DNA of 26,075 bases from Sva-25 sp037385685 (GTDB lineage Bacteria; Pseudomonadota; Gammaproteobacteria; Chromatiales; Chromatiaceae), in NCBI GenBank assembly GCA_037385685.1, contig JARRMW010000042.1, forward strand, positions 1 to 26,075. The letters run 5' to 3'. Under the pieces are notes generated by a model. The model had not been told where the DNA came from, did not search any database, and saw only the letters and a program-made list of their open reading frames with translations. The position numbers and the translations under genes are program-made. Below, one piece after another: positions 7,586-15,696 of the stretch. Position 1 is the stretch's first letter. The number at the start of each line of letters is the position of its first letter.

Positions 7586-8721
7586 TCTAGCCAGAGCATG
7601 AAGGCGTCTGTCATCCGTGAGAAAAAGCTTCCCTCGCCAACTGCGGCCAGAGAAACGAGTGGCACAGTTTTCTGCTTTTCTCCCTTGAGGCTGATGACCA
7701 CGGTGCCAAGCTGCTGCCCTTTCTGTACGGGTGCCTCGATCGGGGTCGACAGCATCAGTTGCGCCTGAAGGCTCTCTTTTTCTCCACGCGGGTAGGTCAT
7801 GAAAATGTCACTTGCGACGCCAACCGGGACCTGTTCGACATCGCCTTTCCAGATTTTCACCTGCTGGAGTTCGGCACCGGCACTGAGGATCTTGCGCGTT
7901 TCGAAGAACCGGAAGCCGTAGTTGAGCAGCTCGCTGGATGCGGTTTCGCGCGCAGCGGCACTCTCCGTTCCCATGATGACCGACATCAGCCTTGTTCCAT
8001 CGCGCACGGCGGACGCGACCAGACAATATCCTGCTGCTTCGGTGTGGCCTGTCTTCACGCCATCGACACTGCTGTCCTTCCACAACAGTCCGTTACGGTT
8101 GTTCTGCTTGATGTTGTTGTAGGTGTAGTCCTTGATCGCGTACCACTTGTAGAACTCGGGGTGATCGAGAATCGTTGCGCGCGACATGAGCGCGATATCC
8201 CTGGGAGTAGTGTAGTGCTCGGGATCCGGCATGCCGGATGCGTTGACGAAATGGGTTCCGGTGGCGCCAAGTCGTTCGGCTTCCTTGTTCATGAGTTGCG
8301 CAAAGGCTTCCTCGGAACCGGCCACGTATTCGGCGAGCGCGACGGCGGCATCGTTGCCTGACTGGATGATCAGACCCTTGAGGAGATCCTTTACCGTAAC
8401 CTGCTTGCCAACCTCAATGAACATCTTCGAACCGCCCATCCTCCAGGCTTTCTCGCTGATGGTCACGAGGTCGTCGAGCTTGATGCGGCCGGCCTCGATC
8501 TCCATGAAGACGAGATGTGCGGTCATGATCTTCGTCAGGCTGGCTGGTTCGAGCCGGTCATCTGCGTTTTTTTCCGACAGGACATTGCCGGTATGAACAT
8601 CGATGAGGAGGTGGCCGCTGGCCTCGATGTCCGGTGGGTCGATCGCGAGCGCCGGCGGGGCTGCTGCAATCAGCAAGAGTAGTCCGAAGAGTAGTCCGTT
8701 GATGCGCTTTGAGTAGATCAT
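7582..8721 (-). CDS. dacA: D-alanyl-D-alanine carboxypeptidase (PBP5/6 family)
   Basis: 379 residues from ATG 8721; a GTG two codons earlier (8727) overlaps the mltB stop and is less likely. A signal peptide ends near residue 26 (APPALA-I). The three penicillin-binding motifs are SLTK (S61, K64), SGN (121-123) and KTG (223-225). A PBP5 C-terminal beta domain follows, and the last residues (FFSRMTDAFMLWLE) form the amphipathic membrane anchor typical of the family. The enzyme removes the terminal D-alanine from pentapeptides in the periplasm. The start sits directly after the mltB stop (TGATCATG), so the two are co-translated. The next gene, dat, handles D-alanine, a sensible partner. Confidence 0.95.
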   Translation of the reverse strand: MIYSKRINGLLFGLLLLIAAAPPALAIDPPDIEASGHLLIDVHTGNVLSEKNADDRLEPASLTKIMTAHLVFMEIEAGRIKLDDLVTISEKAWRMGGSKMFIEVGKQVTVKDLLKGLIIQSGNDAAVALAEYVAGSEEAFAQLMNKEAERLGATGTHFVNASGMPDPEHYTTPRDIALMSRATILDHPEFYKWYAIKDYTYNNIKQNNRNGLLWKDSSVDGVKTGHTEAAGYCLVASAVRDGTRLMSVIMGTESAAARETASSELLNYGFRFFETRKILSAGAELQQVKIWKGDVEQVPVGVASDIFMTYPRGEKESLQAQLMLSTPIEAPVQKGQQLGTVVISLKGEKQKTVPLVSLAAVGEGSFFSRMTDAFMLWLE

Positions 8722-8723
8722 GA

Positions 8724-9704
8724 TCACTTGTCTGTTAGTCGTTGTTTGATGGCTTCCGAAAGCTGGTAGACAGCCATGGCATAAAGGTTACTGTGGTTGT
8801 AGCGGGTTATGACGTAGAAATTGTGCAATCCCAGCCAGTAATCATTACCAGCAGGCTGCTCGAATTCAAGCAGCGCAACCTGCTCGTTTTCCCCAAGGTC
8901 AGCAGGCACGAGGAGAGTCGCCCTCAGTGCACTGAGATCGGAGATGCCGAGATTCGGTTTCTGGCCACGCCTGTTACCCGGTTCGATGCCGTCCAGACGG
9001 ATGCCCAGCCTGTAGGCGACGGGCGCCCCCTTGCGCCAGTCATGCTCTGCAAAGTAGTTGGCGACGCTGCCGATGACATCGGCCGGGTTGTCCCAGAGAT
9101 TCCGCTTGCCATCACCGTCGAAGTCAACCGCGAAAGCACGGAAGCTCGACGGGATGAACTGCGGCATACCGATGGCGCCGGCGTAGGAGCCGAGTGGTTG
9201 CTGCGGATCCATCTGCTCCTCGCGCATCATCAGCAGGAACTCCTCGAGCTGCCTGCGAAAAAACTCTCCGCGTTTCGGGTAGCCGAAGCCCAGCGTTTTC
9301 AGTGCATCGATGACCCGATGGCTGCCGGTGATCTTGCCGTATTTCGTCTCGACACCGATGATGGCCGTCACGATCTCCGGGGGAACACCGTATTCAGCCT
9401 CTGCCCTTTTAAGCAGGTCGTGGTGTTTTTCCAGGAATTCAAGACCGCCAGCAATGCGTTCCTCTGTCATGAAGATTTTGCGATACCTGTGCCAGGGCAT
9501 GGCCTCTGCAGGTCGCGTGATGGCAGCGATGATCTGTTCCCTGTGTTCTGCGGCTTCGAGTTGCTGCTCGACCCAGGCCTGTTCGAATCCGTGCTTGCCG
9601 GCCATCTCTCTGGCGAATGCAAGTTCCTCTTCCTGTAACGTGGCCGCCTCCACCGGCAGGAGTGGCAGAAAGGCCAGCAGGGCAATGCGATTGAGTAAGT
9701 GCAT
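8724..9704 (-). CDS. mltB: Lytic murein transglycosylase B
   Basis: 326 residues. The signal peptide ends near residue 20 (PVEA-A). Unlike E. coli MltB it has no lipobox cysteine, so it resembles the soluble SltB-type members. The catalytic glutamate is E119 in IIGVETKYG. Other family signatures are SYAGAIGMPQFIPSS (about 168-182) and the aspartate-rich VDFDGDGKRNLWDNPADVIGS, an EF-hand-like calcium loop in MltB. It cleaves peptidoglycan strands non-hydrolytically in the periplasm. The ATG at 9704 follows the rodA stop after 4 bases. In Pseudomonas-type clusters rlpA follows mltB; here dacA follows directly. Confidence 0.93.
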   Translation of the reverse strand: MHLLNRIALLAFLPLLPVEAATLQEEELAFAREMAGKHGFEQAWVEQQLEAAEHREQIIAAITRPAEAMPWHRYRKIFMTEERIAGGLEFLEKHHDLLKRAEAEYGVPPEIVTAIIGVETKYGKITGSHRVIDALKTLGFGYPKRGEFFRRQLEEFLLMMREEQMDPQQPLGSYAGAIGMPQFIPSSFRAFAVDFDGDGKRNLWDNPADVIGSVANYFAEHDWRKGAPVAYRLGIRLDGIEPGNRRGQKPNLGISDLSALRATLLVPADLGENEQVALLEFEQPAGNDYWLGLHNFYVITRYNHSNLYAMAVYQLSEAIKQRLTDK

Positions 9705-9708
9705 CTCT

Positions 9709-10851
9709 CTATTTCCTTGCGGGTGCTCTGTGTGTGTGGATCGACATCAGGACACCGAAGCTTGCGAGGATCGTGATCAGCGATGTCCCGCCATAACTAA
9801 TCAGAGGAAGTGGCACACCCACCACGGGCAGTATTCCGGTCACCATGCCGGTATTGACCAGCAGGTAGATGAAAAAAACCATGGTCAGCGAGCCCGCCAG
9901 CAACCTGCCAAAAGTCGTATCTGCCATGACTGCGATATAGAGCCCGCGGAGGATAATGAACAGATACAGCATCATCATGATGGTGATGCCTGTCAGGCCA
10001 AGTTCCTCGCCGATGACGGCAAAGATGAAATCCGTATGCTGCTCCGGCAGGAAATCCAGGTGTGACTGGGTGCCATTGAGCCAGCCCTTGCCATAGATGC
10101 CCCCGGAGCCGATTGCGATGGTCGACTGGATAATGTGGTAGCCGGCGCCAAGCGGATCGTTCTGCGGGTTCAACAGGGTCAGTACCCGGCGTTTCTGGTA
10201 TTCGTGGAGGAAGGAATCAAGGATGTCCGGGTAGGTGATGATGATACCGATACCGATCGCCCCGCCAAGGCAGGTAAAGAGGATCAGGCGCCAGCTGAGG
10301 CCGGCGAAGAAGAGGACGAAGATTCCGGCAGCTGCCACGAGGATCGCCGTACCAAGATCCGGTTGCTTGATGATGAGTGCGGCCGGGATCAGGATCAGCA
10401 CAAAGGCGACCACCTGGTGCCAGATACGTGCGGGAAGTTCACGGTTGGCCATATACCAGGCCGCCATCAATGGCACGGCAAGCTTGACGATCTCCGAGGG
10501 CTGGAACCGGAATCCGCCAAACTGCAGCCAGCGTTGCGCTCCCTTGCCGATATCGCCGACAAAGAGCACTGCAACGAGCAGGGTGACGCCAAGAAGATAG
10601 AACCATGGCGCAGCCTGTTTCAGCCGGCCGGGTGGTATCTGTGCGATGCCAATCATGACTACAACCGCCAGCCCGAGATGCAGCAGCTGGCGCTTGACGA
10701 GGCCCAGGTCGTTCCCGCCGGCGCTGTAGAGCACGGCCAGGCCGAAGCCGCACAAGAGCAAAAGGCCGGTCAGCAATGGCAGATCGATGTGCAGTTTCGG
10801 TAACAGTGCCCTGGACTGGCGTTGTGGCATCGTCAGGATGCTGTCATTCAT
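9709..10851 (-). CDS. rodA: Rod-shape SEDS peptidoglycan polymerase RodA
   Basis: 380 residues with about ten membrane helices. RodA polymerises lipid II glycan strands together with PBP2 during cell elongation. The signature extracellular loop with GYHIIQSTIAIGSGGIYGKG, followed by QSHLDFLPEQHTDFIFAVIG, is intact and includes the conserved acidic residues of SEDS proteins. The C-terminus has the usual GVPLPLISYGGTSL. The frame stays open 37 codons upstream to 10962, but that part lies inside mrdA. ATG 10851 has AGGAGGAG just upstream and overlaps the mrdA stop by 8 bases, so I chose it. Inner-membrane protein. Confidence 0.96.
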   Translation of the reverse strand: MNDSILTMPQRQSRALLPKLHIDLPLLTGLLLLCGFGLAVLYSAGGNDLGLVKRQLLHLGLAVVVMIGIAQIPPGRLKQAAPWFYLLGVTLLVAVLFVGDIGKGAQRWLQFGGFRFQPSEIVKLAVPLMAAWYMANRELPARIWHQVVAFVLILIPAALIIKQPDLGTAILVAAAGIFVLFFAGLSWRLILFTCLGGAIGIGIIITYPDILDSFLHEYQKRRVLTLLNPQNDPLGAGYHIIQSTIAIGSGGIYGKGWLNGTQSHLDFLPEQHTDFIFAVIGEELGLTGITIMMMLYLFIILRGLYIAVMADTTFGRLLAGSLTMVFFIYLLVNTGMVTGILPVVGVPLPLISYGGTSLITILASFGVLMSIHTHRAPARK

Positions 10852-12712
10852 CACTCTCCTCCTGGGCCATTCTCTGCAGGGGTTCCTCGGGTTTGATGCC
10901 GAACCAGGCATCCATGACCCGGCGGGCAATGGGCGCCGCCGTTGCGCCGCCATGACCACCATTCTCGGCGATCACGGCGACTGCGATCTCCGGGTCCTCT
11001 GCCGGCGCAAAGGCCATGAAGAGGGCATGGTCGTGCTTCTCCTTTTCGAGTTTCGTTTCGTCGTACTCTTCGTTCTGCTTCATGGAGATGACCTGCGCGG
11101 TCCCTGTCTTGCCGGCGATCCTGTAGTGTTCGTTCCGAATACGCTTTGCGGTACCACGTTGTCCCTCTGTGACGGCCAGCATGCCGTCAATCACATGTTC
11201 CCAGTTTTGTGGATCTGTCTTGTGGATGCTTTCCATCTCCATCCCCTGGGGCAATGTTGACTGTTTGCCGATGCGAGAGGCCAGTCGGGGCTGGATGAGT
11301 TTGCCATCTGCGGCGAGGACGGCAGTTGCATAGGCAAGCTGTACGGGAGAGACAAGGAAATAGCCCTGGCCGATACCGGCATTGACCGTGTCTCCTGGCA
11401 ACCATGACTGTTTGTAGCGTCGCTTCTTCCATGCCTGTGACGGCAGGACGGCACTGGTTTCTGCCGGCATATCAATACCGGTCTGCGTGCCGAAATGAAA
11501 CTGCGCAAGGTAATCGTGCATCTTGTCGATGCCCATGGAGTAGGCCAGGTCATAGTAGTAGACATCACAGGATTGCTCGATGGATTTTTCGAGGTCGATC
11601 GTGCCATGCCCCGTTCGTTTCCAGTCGCGAAAGGTACGACCGGCATTCTTGATCCGGTAGTGTCCCGGGCAGTAGATCGATTGCACGTGATTAACCGTCT
11701 GTGTCTCCAGCCCGGCCAGGCCGATAAAGGGCTTGACCGTCGAACCGGGAGGATAGCTGCCATTGATGGCGCGGTTGAAAAGCGGGTTGCCTGAGTCGTC
11801 ACGCAGGGCGTTGTAGTCCTTGAAGCTGATGCCATTGACGAAGAGGTTGGCATCGAACGAGGGTTTGCTGGCCATGGCCAGGACTCCGCCGGTCTTGACA
11901 TCGATTGCGACAACCGATCCTGCGTGCTCGCCGAGTGCCTCGAACGCGATTTTCTGCAGTTCGATATCGAAATATAGCTGAATATCCTCGCCCGTGACCG
12001 GGGGCTGGGTCTCGAGGATGCGAATGATGTGTCCCATGGCATCGATTTCGACGCGTTGCACCCCAACATCGCCATGCAGTTGCTCCTCGTAGAAACGTTC
12101 AAGACCGGTCTTGCCAATATGGGAGGTGCCGGCATAAGCGGCCTTGTCGATGCGTTCGAGTTCACGTTCGTTGATTCGACCGATGTAACCAACGACATGT
12201 GCGGTCAGTTCACCGAAAGGGTAGTAGCGCCGCAGGTTGACACCAAGATCGACACCACGGAACCGATGTCGTTCGACCGCAAATTGCGCCATCTCTTCAT
12301 CGGTGAGTCCGGTGCGGATCGGGACCTGTTCGAAACGGCGCAGGCGCCGCCTGAGTTTTCCAAATCGCTGAATATCCTCTTCGGTAATGGTAACGATCTT
12401 CTGCAGTTCAGCGATCACGGCAGGGATGTCATCAACCTGGTCAGGAGTGATGAAGAGATCGACGCTGGTGATATTTTTCGCGAGAACGACACCGTTGCGG
12501 TCATAGATCTCGCCGCGTGCCGGCGGCAGCGGCAACAGCTTGATGCGGTTGTCTGTCGCCAGTGTCTTGTAGTGGTCATGATGCTGGATTTGCAGCCAGT
12601 AGAGACGCAGCAGAATGGCGGTGATCGCTACAAGCACAAAAACAAGGATGGCAAGTGTCCTGGTGATAAACAGGCGTTTTGCTTGAATCTCTTTCTGGTC
12701 TGGTGGTCGCAT
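10844..12712 (-). CDS. mrdA: Penicillin-binding protein 2 (elongation transpeptidase)
   Basis: 622 residues, full length for PBP2. One N-terminal membrane helix lies at about 17-40. The pedestal domain and the transpeptidase domain follow, with motifs STVK (S324, K327), SCD (381-383, the usual PBP2 form of SxN) and KTG (535-537). The enzyme cross-links peptidoglycan during elongation and activates RodA, encoded next. It starts at ATG 12712, 15 bases after the mreD stop (in the frame that gives the normal MreD C-terminus), and ends overlapping rodA. Beta-lactams such as mecillinam target this protein in E. coli. No damage seen. Confidence 0.96.
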   Translation of the reverse strand: MRPPDQKEIQAKRLFITRTLAILVFVLVAITAILLRLYWLQIQHHDHYKTLATDNRIKLLPLPPARGEIYDRNGVVLAKNITSVDLFITPDQVDDIPAVIAELQKIVTITEEDIQRFGKLRRRLRRFEQVPIRTGLTDEEMAQFAVERHRFRGVDLGVNLRRYYPFGELTAHVVGYIGRINERELERIDKAAYAGTSHIGKTGLERFYEEQLHGDVGVQRVEIDAMGHIIRILETQPPVTGEDIQLYFDIELQKIAFEALGEHAGSVVAIDVKTGGVLAMASKPSFDANLFVNGISFKDYNALRDDSGNPLFNRAINGSYPPGSTVKPFIGLAGLETQTVNHVQSIYCPGHYRIKNAGRTFRDWKRTGHGTIDLEKSIEQSCDVYYYDLAYSMGIDKMHDYLAQFHFGTQTGIDMPAETSAVLPSQAWKKRRYKQSWLPGDTVNAGIGQGYFLVSPVQLAYATAVLAADGKLIQPRLASRIGKQSTLPQGMEMESIHKTDPQNWEHVIDGMLAVTEGQRGTAKRIRNEHYRIAGKTGTAQVISMKQNEEYDETKLEKEKHDHALFMAFAPAEDPEIAVAVIAENGGHGGATAAPIARRVMDAWFGIKPEEPLQRMAQEESDE

Positions 12713-12727
12713 CTCTGTTGCTTCCGG

Positions 12728-13157
12728 CTAGCCGAGTCTTGCCTTGCGGTAGAGATCACTGAACAGCAAGCCGAGTAGCGGCCAGATCAGCATACCTGCC
12801 CGGGGTGGGAGCCAGAAATAGAGGTCTGTCGCCTACTGCCAGGGCCTGCTGCCATACATGCATGAGACGCAGCCGCTTGTAGGCTGTGATGACAACAAAG
12901 ATTGCGATTGCGTAGGACAGCACATGCTGGCCCAGGAGGGCGTCCAGCATCACGTCGGTGAACAGGCCAACAATCATTGCCGTGAAGATGCCGATTCGTT
13001 CCGGGAACAGCATGCTCCAGTAGATGAGGAACAGCAAGGGCCACTGCGGGCGCAGCTGGGAAGCCCAGTCCGGCAACGGAAAGACCTGCAGGATCAAGCT
13101 GAGCAGCAGGGTCAGATAGATTATCAGGCTGCCACGCGACAGGAAGGTGTCAACCAT
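12728..13157 (-). pseudogene. mreD: Rod-shape protein MreD gene with a small internal deletion and frameshift
   Basis: MreD is a five- to six-helix inner-membrane partner of MreC. From ATG 13157 the product reads normally (VDTFLSRGSLIIYLTLLL, later FPERIGIFTAMIVGLFTDVM) to VWQQALAV near residue 108. That frame then runs into GDRPLFLAPTPGRYAD and stops at 12756. The expected C-terminus, LYFWLPPRAGMLIWPLLGLL and so on to TAG 12728-12730, is in a second frame. Against E. coli MreD from memory, about 20-25 residues (one membrane helix) are missing at the joint near 12822-12838. The ATG overlaps the mreC stop by 8 bases. A 254-codon frame that starts upstream at 13520 is only an extension into mreC. 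Either the gene is broken or the assembly dropped a short segment. Confidence 0.85.
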
Positions 13158-14070
13158 TGCCACCAGTCTCCGCCGCCACATCATCACTTTTGCCGGCATC
13201 TTGCGCCGATTCGTCATTGCCTGTTTCCTCGTCCGGAAGGTCGAGTGAACCATCGATGCTCCAGACGAGCATGACATCATGGTCCTGTGCGAGGTTGGCA
13301 AGTGGTGTCGCCACGACAGTGCTGGCTCGCATCTCTTTGCCGGATTCGATCGAGGTGATGCGTGCCACCGGGTAATCGGGCGGAAAGCGCCCCCCGAGAC
13401 CCGAGGTGACGAGCATGTCACCAACACGGATGTTCGCACTGTCAGGCAAATAGGGAAGCTCGAGCCTGTCGATACGGCCCGTTCCGATCGCAATCGTGCG
13501 TAGCCCGGTGCGTAGCACACGCACCGGGATCGAATGAAGCGTGTCGGTGATTAGCAGGACTGTCGAGCGAAAGGGTGTTGTACGCGTGACCTGGCCCATG
13601 ACGCCCTTGTCATTGATGACCGCCTGCCCGAGGTAGATGCCGGCTGTGCTTCCCCTGCCGATGATCACTTCCTGCCTGTACGGCGAAAGATTCACACCGA
13701 CGAGTTCTGCGAGCGTTACCCGGTCGCCGACATTTAGTGAGGCACTGAGCTGGGTGCGCAGCCGGCTGTTCTCTTCCTCGAGTGCCCGGAAGCGCAGCAT
13801 GCTTCCCTGGAGTTCCCGGTTTTCGTCCGAGAGACGCCTGTTCTCACTGATCAGTGTCTGATGGCTGGTGACCTGCTCGTCGATCCAGCTAACTGCATCA
13901 GCAGGGATACGCGCCAGCATGAAGAGCGGCTCGCTGGCGATCGAAACCGAGTTTCGCAACATCTCGAGTCGCTGGTATTTGTGGTCCAGGACCATGAGCA
14001 CGATCGCGATCAATATCGCGACGATCAGGCGTGTGTTCGAGGAAGGTCCTTGTGAGACAAAGAGTTTGAT
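13150..14070 (-). CDS. mreC: Rod-shape determining protein MreC; start codon is abnormal
   Basis: About 306 residues when read from ATC 14070. One membrane helix (about 15-32) is followed by a periplasmic coiled coil (about 55-95), then the MreC beta domain with TSGLGGRFPPDYPVARIT. MreC links MreB to PBP2. The product from 14070, KLFVSQGPSSNTRL, matches the usual MreC N-terminus (xLFVxGPS), yet the codon there is ATC. The upstream stop is TGA 14088-14086, and no ATG, GTG or TTG lies between it and TTG 14013, which would cut the membrane helix in half. Possible readings are a rare ATC start (a weak GAGAG lies 7 bases upstream), a mutated start, or a small sequence error: AGC GAG AGC GGC ACA just after the TGA would suit an MSESGT start. 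The mreB stop lies 26 bases upstream. Confidence 0.85.
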   Translation of the reverse strand: MKLFVSQGPSSNTRLIVAILIAIVLMVLDHKYQRLEMLRNSVSIASEPLFMLARIPADAVSWIDEQVTSHQTLISENRRLSDENRELQGSMLRFRALEEENSRLRTQLSASLNVGDRVTLAELVGVNLSPYRQEVIIGRGSTAGIYLGQAVINDKGVMGQVTRTTPFRSTVLLITDTLHSIPVRVLRTGLRTIAIGTGRIDRLELPYLPDSANIRVGDMLVTSGLGGRFPPDYPVARITSIESGKEMRASTVVATPLANLAQDHDVMLVWSIDGSLDLPDEETGNDESAQDAGKSDDVAAETGGNG

Positions 14071-14096
14071 TGTGCCGCTCTCGCTTCAGGAAACCT

Positions 14097-15143
14097 TTAC
14101 TCCAGTTCGAGCATGTCACCGCCGCGCTCATCGAGAAGTTCGAGCGCACGTCCGCCGCCACGTGCAACGCAGGTCAGGGGGTCTTCCGCGACAACAACCG
14201 GCAGGCCGGTTTCCTCCTCGAGCAGACGGTCGAGGTCGCGTAAAAGCGCGCCGCCACCAGTCAGAACGATTCCGCGCTCAGCAACATCTGCGCCAAGTTC
14301 AGGAGGGGTCTGTTCGAGTGCCTGTTTGACGGCACCCACGATCCCGGAGAGAGGCTCCTGCAGGGATTCGAGGATCTCGTTGCTATTGAGAATGAAGGAG
14401 CGTGGAATCCCTTCTGCAAGATTTCGGCCCTTGACCTCGATTTCCTTGACCTCGTTGCCAGGGTAGGCAGTACCGATTTCGTGCTTGATACGCTCGGCAG
14501 TCGCTTCACCGATCAGTGTGCCGTAGTTGCGACGAATGTAATTAATGATGGCATCGTCGAAACGATCTCCGCCAACGCGCACGGAGTTGGCGTAAACAAT
14601 ACCGTTGAGCGAGATGATCGCAACCTCGGAAGTACCTCCGCCGATATCGAGGACCATGGATCCCCGGGCCTCGTTGACAGGAAGACCGGCACCGATTGCG
14701 GCGGACATGGGTTCATCGATGAGGTAAACCTCGCGCGCACCTGCGCCGAGTGCCGACTCCTTGATGGCACGTCGCTCGACCTGCGTTGAGCCGACGGGTA
14801 CACAGATCAGGACACGTGGACTCGGGCGCATGAAGCGAGATTCGTGGACCTTGTGGATGAAGTACTGCAGCATCTTTTCGGTCACTGTGAAGTCTGCAAT
14901 GACGCCGTCCTTCATCGGGCGTATTGCTTCGATGTTATGCGGTGTACGGCCGAGCATGCGTTTTGCCTCTTCCCCGACAGCTGCAACTGATTTGGTGCTG
15001 CCACGCGCCTTGTCTGTGCGGATCGCGACGACGGATGGTTCGTTCAGAACAATGCCCTGATCACGGGCGTAGATGAGGGTGTTGGCGGTGCCGAGGTCGA
15101 TCGAGAGATCGTTGGAGAATATGCCACGAAAGCGGTTAAACAT
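14097..15143 (-). CDS. mreB: Rod-shape actin homologue MreB
   Basis: 348 residues, the normal length. MreB polymerises on the inner membrane and directs the elongation machinery. Actin-fold motifs are intact: phosphate 1 SIDLGTANTLIY near 15-26, the IDEPMSAAIGAG segment, phosphate 2 DIGGGTSEVA, and the adenosine motif near VLTGGGALLRDL. The N-terminal MFNRFRGIF is the amphipathic membrane helix of gammaproteobacterial MreB. ATG 15143 opens the minus-strand wall series and is divergent from gatC. It looks complete, in contrast to mreC and mreD. Confidence 0.97.
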   Translation of the reverse strand: MFNRFRGIFSNDLSIDLGTANTLIYARDQGIVLNEPSVVAIRTDKARGSTKSVAAVGEEAKRMLGRTPHNIEAIRPMKDGVIADFTVTEKMLQYFIHKVHESRFMRPSPRVLICVPVGSTQVERRAIKESALGAGAREVYLIDEPMSAAIGAGLPVNEARGSMVLDIGGGTSEVAIISLNGIVYANSVRVGGDRFDDAIINYIRRNYGTLIGEATAERIKHEIGTAYPGNEVKEIEVKGRNLAEGIPRSFILNSNEILESLQEPLSGIVGAVKQALEQTPPELGADVAERGIVLTGGGALLRDLDRLLEEETGLPVVVAEDPLTCVARGGGRALELLDERGGDMLELE

Positions 15144-15220
15144 TGGCGCTCAATTCCGTAAATAGTTGTTACTTCAGGCTGGATTGCGGGACATGGGTTC
15201 CCGTTCCGCATAAGCCCGCT

Positions 15221-15249
15221 AATCTAGCAATCAGGAGGGGTTGCGGCAA
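15221..15249 (-). promoter_or_regulatory. Possible promoter for mreB and the downstream wall genes
   Basis: On the minus strand, TTGCCG (15249-15244) and TAGATT (15226-15221), with 17 bases between, match the sigma-70 consensus at about four of six positions each. Transcription would begin near 15214, about 70 bases before the mreB ATG. It lies in the 265-base mreB-gatC gap (15144-15408), which holds no gene. I saw no equally good promoter for gatC there. Confidence 0.35.
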
Positions 15250-15408
15250 GGAAAACATGGTTCTCTGAACCGAGGGTTTTTCCCTGTTTTTTGCGGTCGC
15301 ACGGCATGTGCAAGGTGTTACAGCTCGCCTGCATGTGGTACCTTTGGCGCCTTTCCCGGACAAAAGTTCCATTCCGAGTTACAGAGCCGAATTTCGAGCG
15401 AGTTCCCG

Positions 15409-15696
15409 ATGAGTTTTGATCAATCCGATGTGGAGAAAATTGCCCATCTGGCGCGTCTTGCCGTGCCGGATGAGGAGGCGAAAAAGCTGAGTGGCGACCT
15501 GTCACGCATTCTTGACCTTGTCGCGCAGATGGAGCAGGTGGACACCAGCGCTGTCGAACCGATGGCTCACCCGCTACACATGACCCAGCGGCTGCGCGAG
15601 GATCAAGTGACCGAGGAGAACCAGCGTGAACTCTACCAGTCCATTGCCCCGGCGACCGAGAATGGTCTCTACCTGGTGCCGAAGGTGATCGAATGA
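15409..15696 (+). CDS. gatC: Asp-tRNA(Asn)/Glu-tRNA(Gln) amidotransferase subunit C
   Basis: 95 residues, the usual GatC length. The pattern VEKIAHLARLAVPDEE at the N-terminus and MEQVDTSAVEPMAHPL in the middle is diagnostic. GatC is the small subunit that stabilises GatA and fits it to GatB. The frame is open further upstream to 15241, but homology begins at ATG 15409. The stop overlaps the gatA start as ATGA, so the subunits are translated together in stoichiometric amounts. First gene of gatCAB. Confidence 0.95.
   Translation: MSFDQSDVEKIAHLARLAVPDEEAKKLSGDLSRILDLVAQMEQVDTSAVEPMAHPLHMTQRLREDQVTEENQRELYQSIAPATENGLYLVPKVIE

Noticed and set aside
8742..9638. 298-codon open frame on the plus strand
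   Set aside because: Complete overlap with mltB; no domain pattern in its product.
10135..10803. 222-codon open frame on the plus strand
   Set aside because: Antisense of rodA; rich in charged residues as expected from a reversed membrane-protein gene.
15275..15290. AGGG-TTTTT-CCCT followed by T-run as a terminator
   Set aside because: Only four base pairs, and no plus-strand gene ends before it in the mreB-gatC gap.
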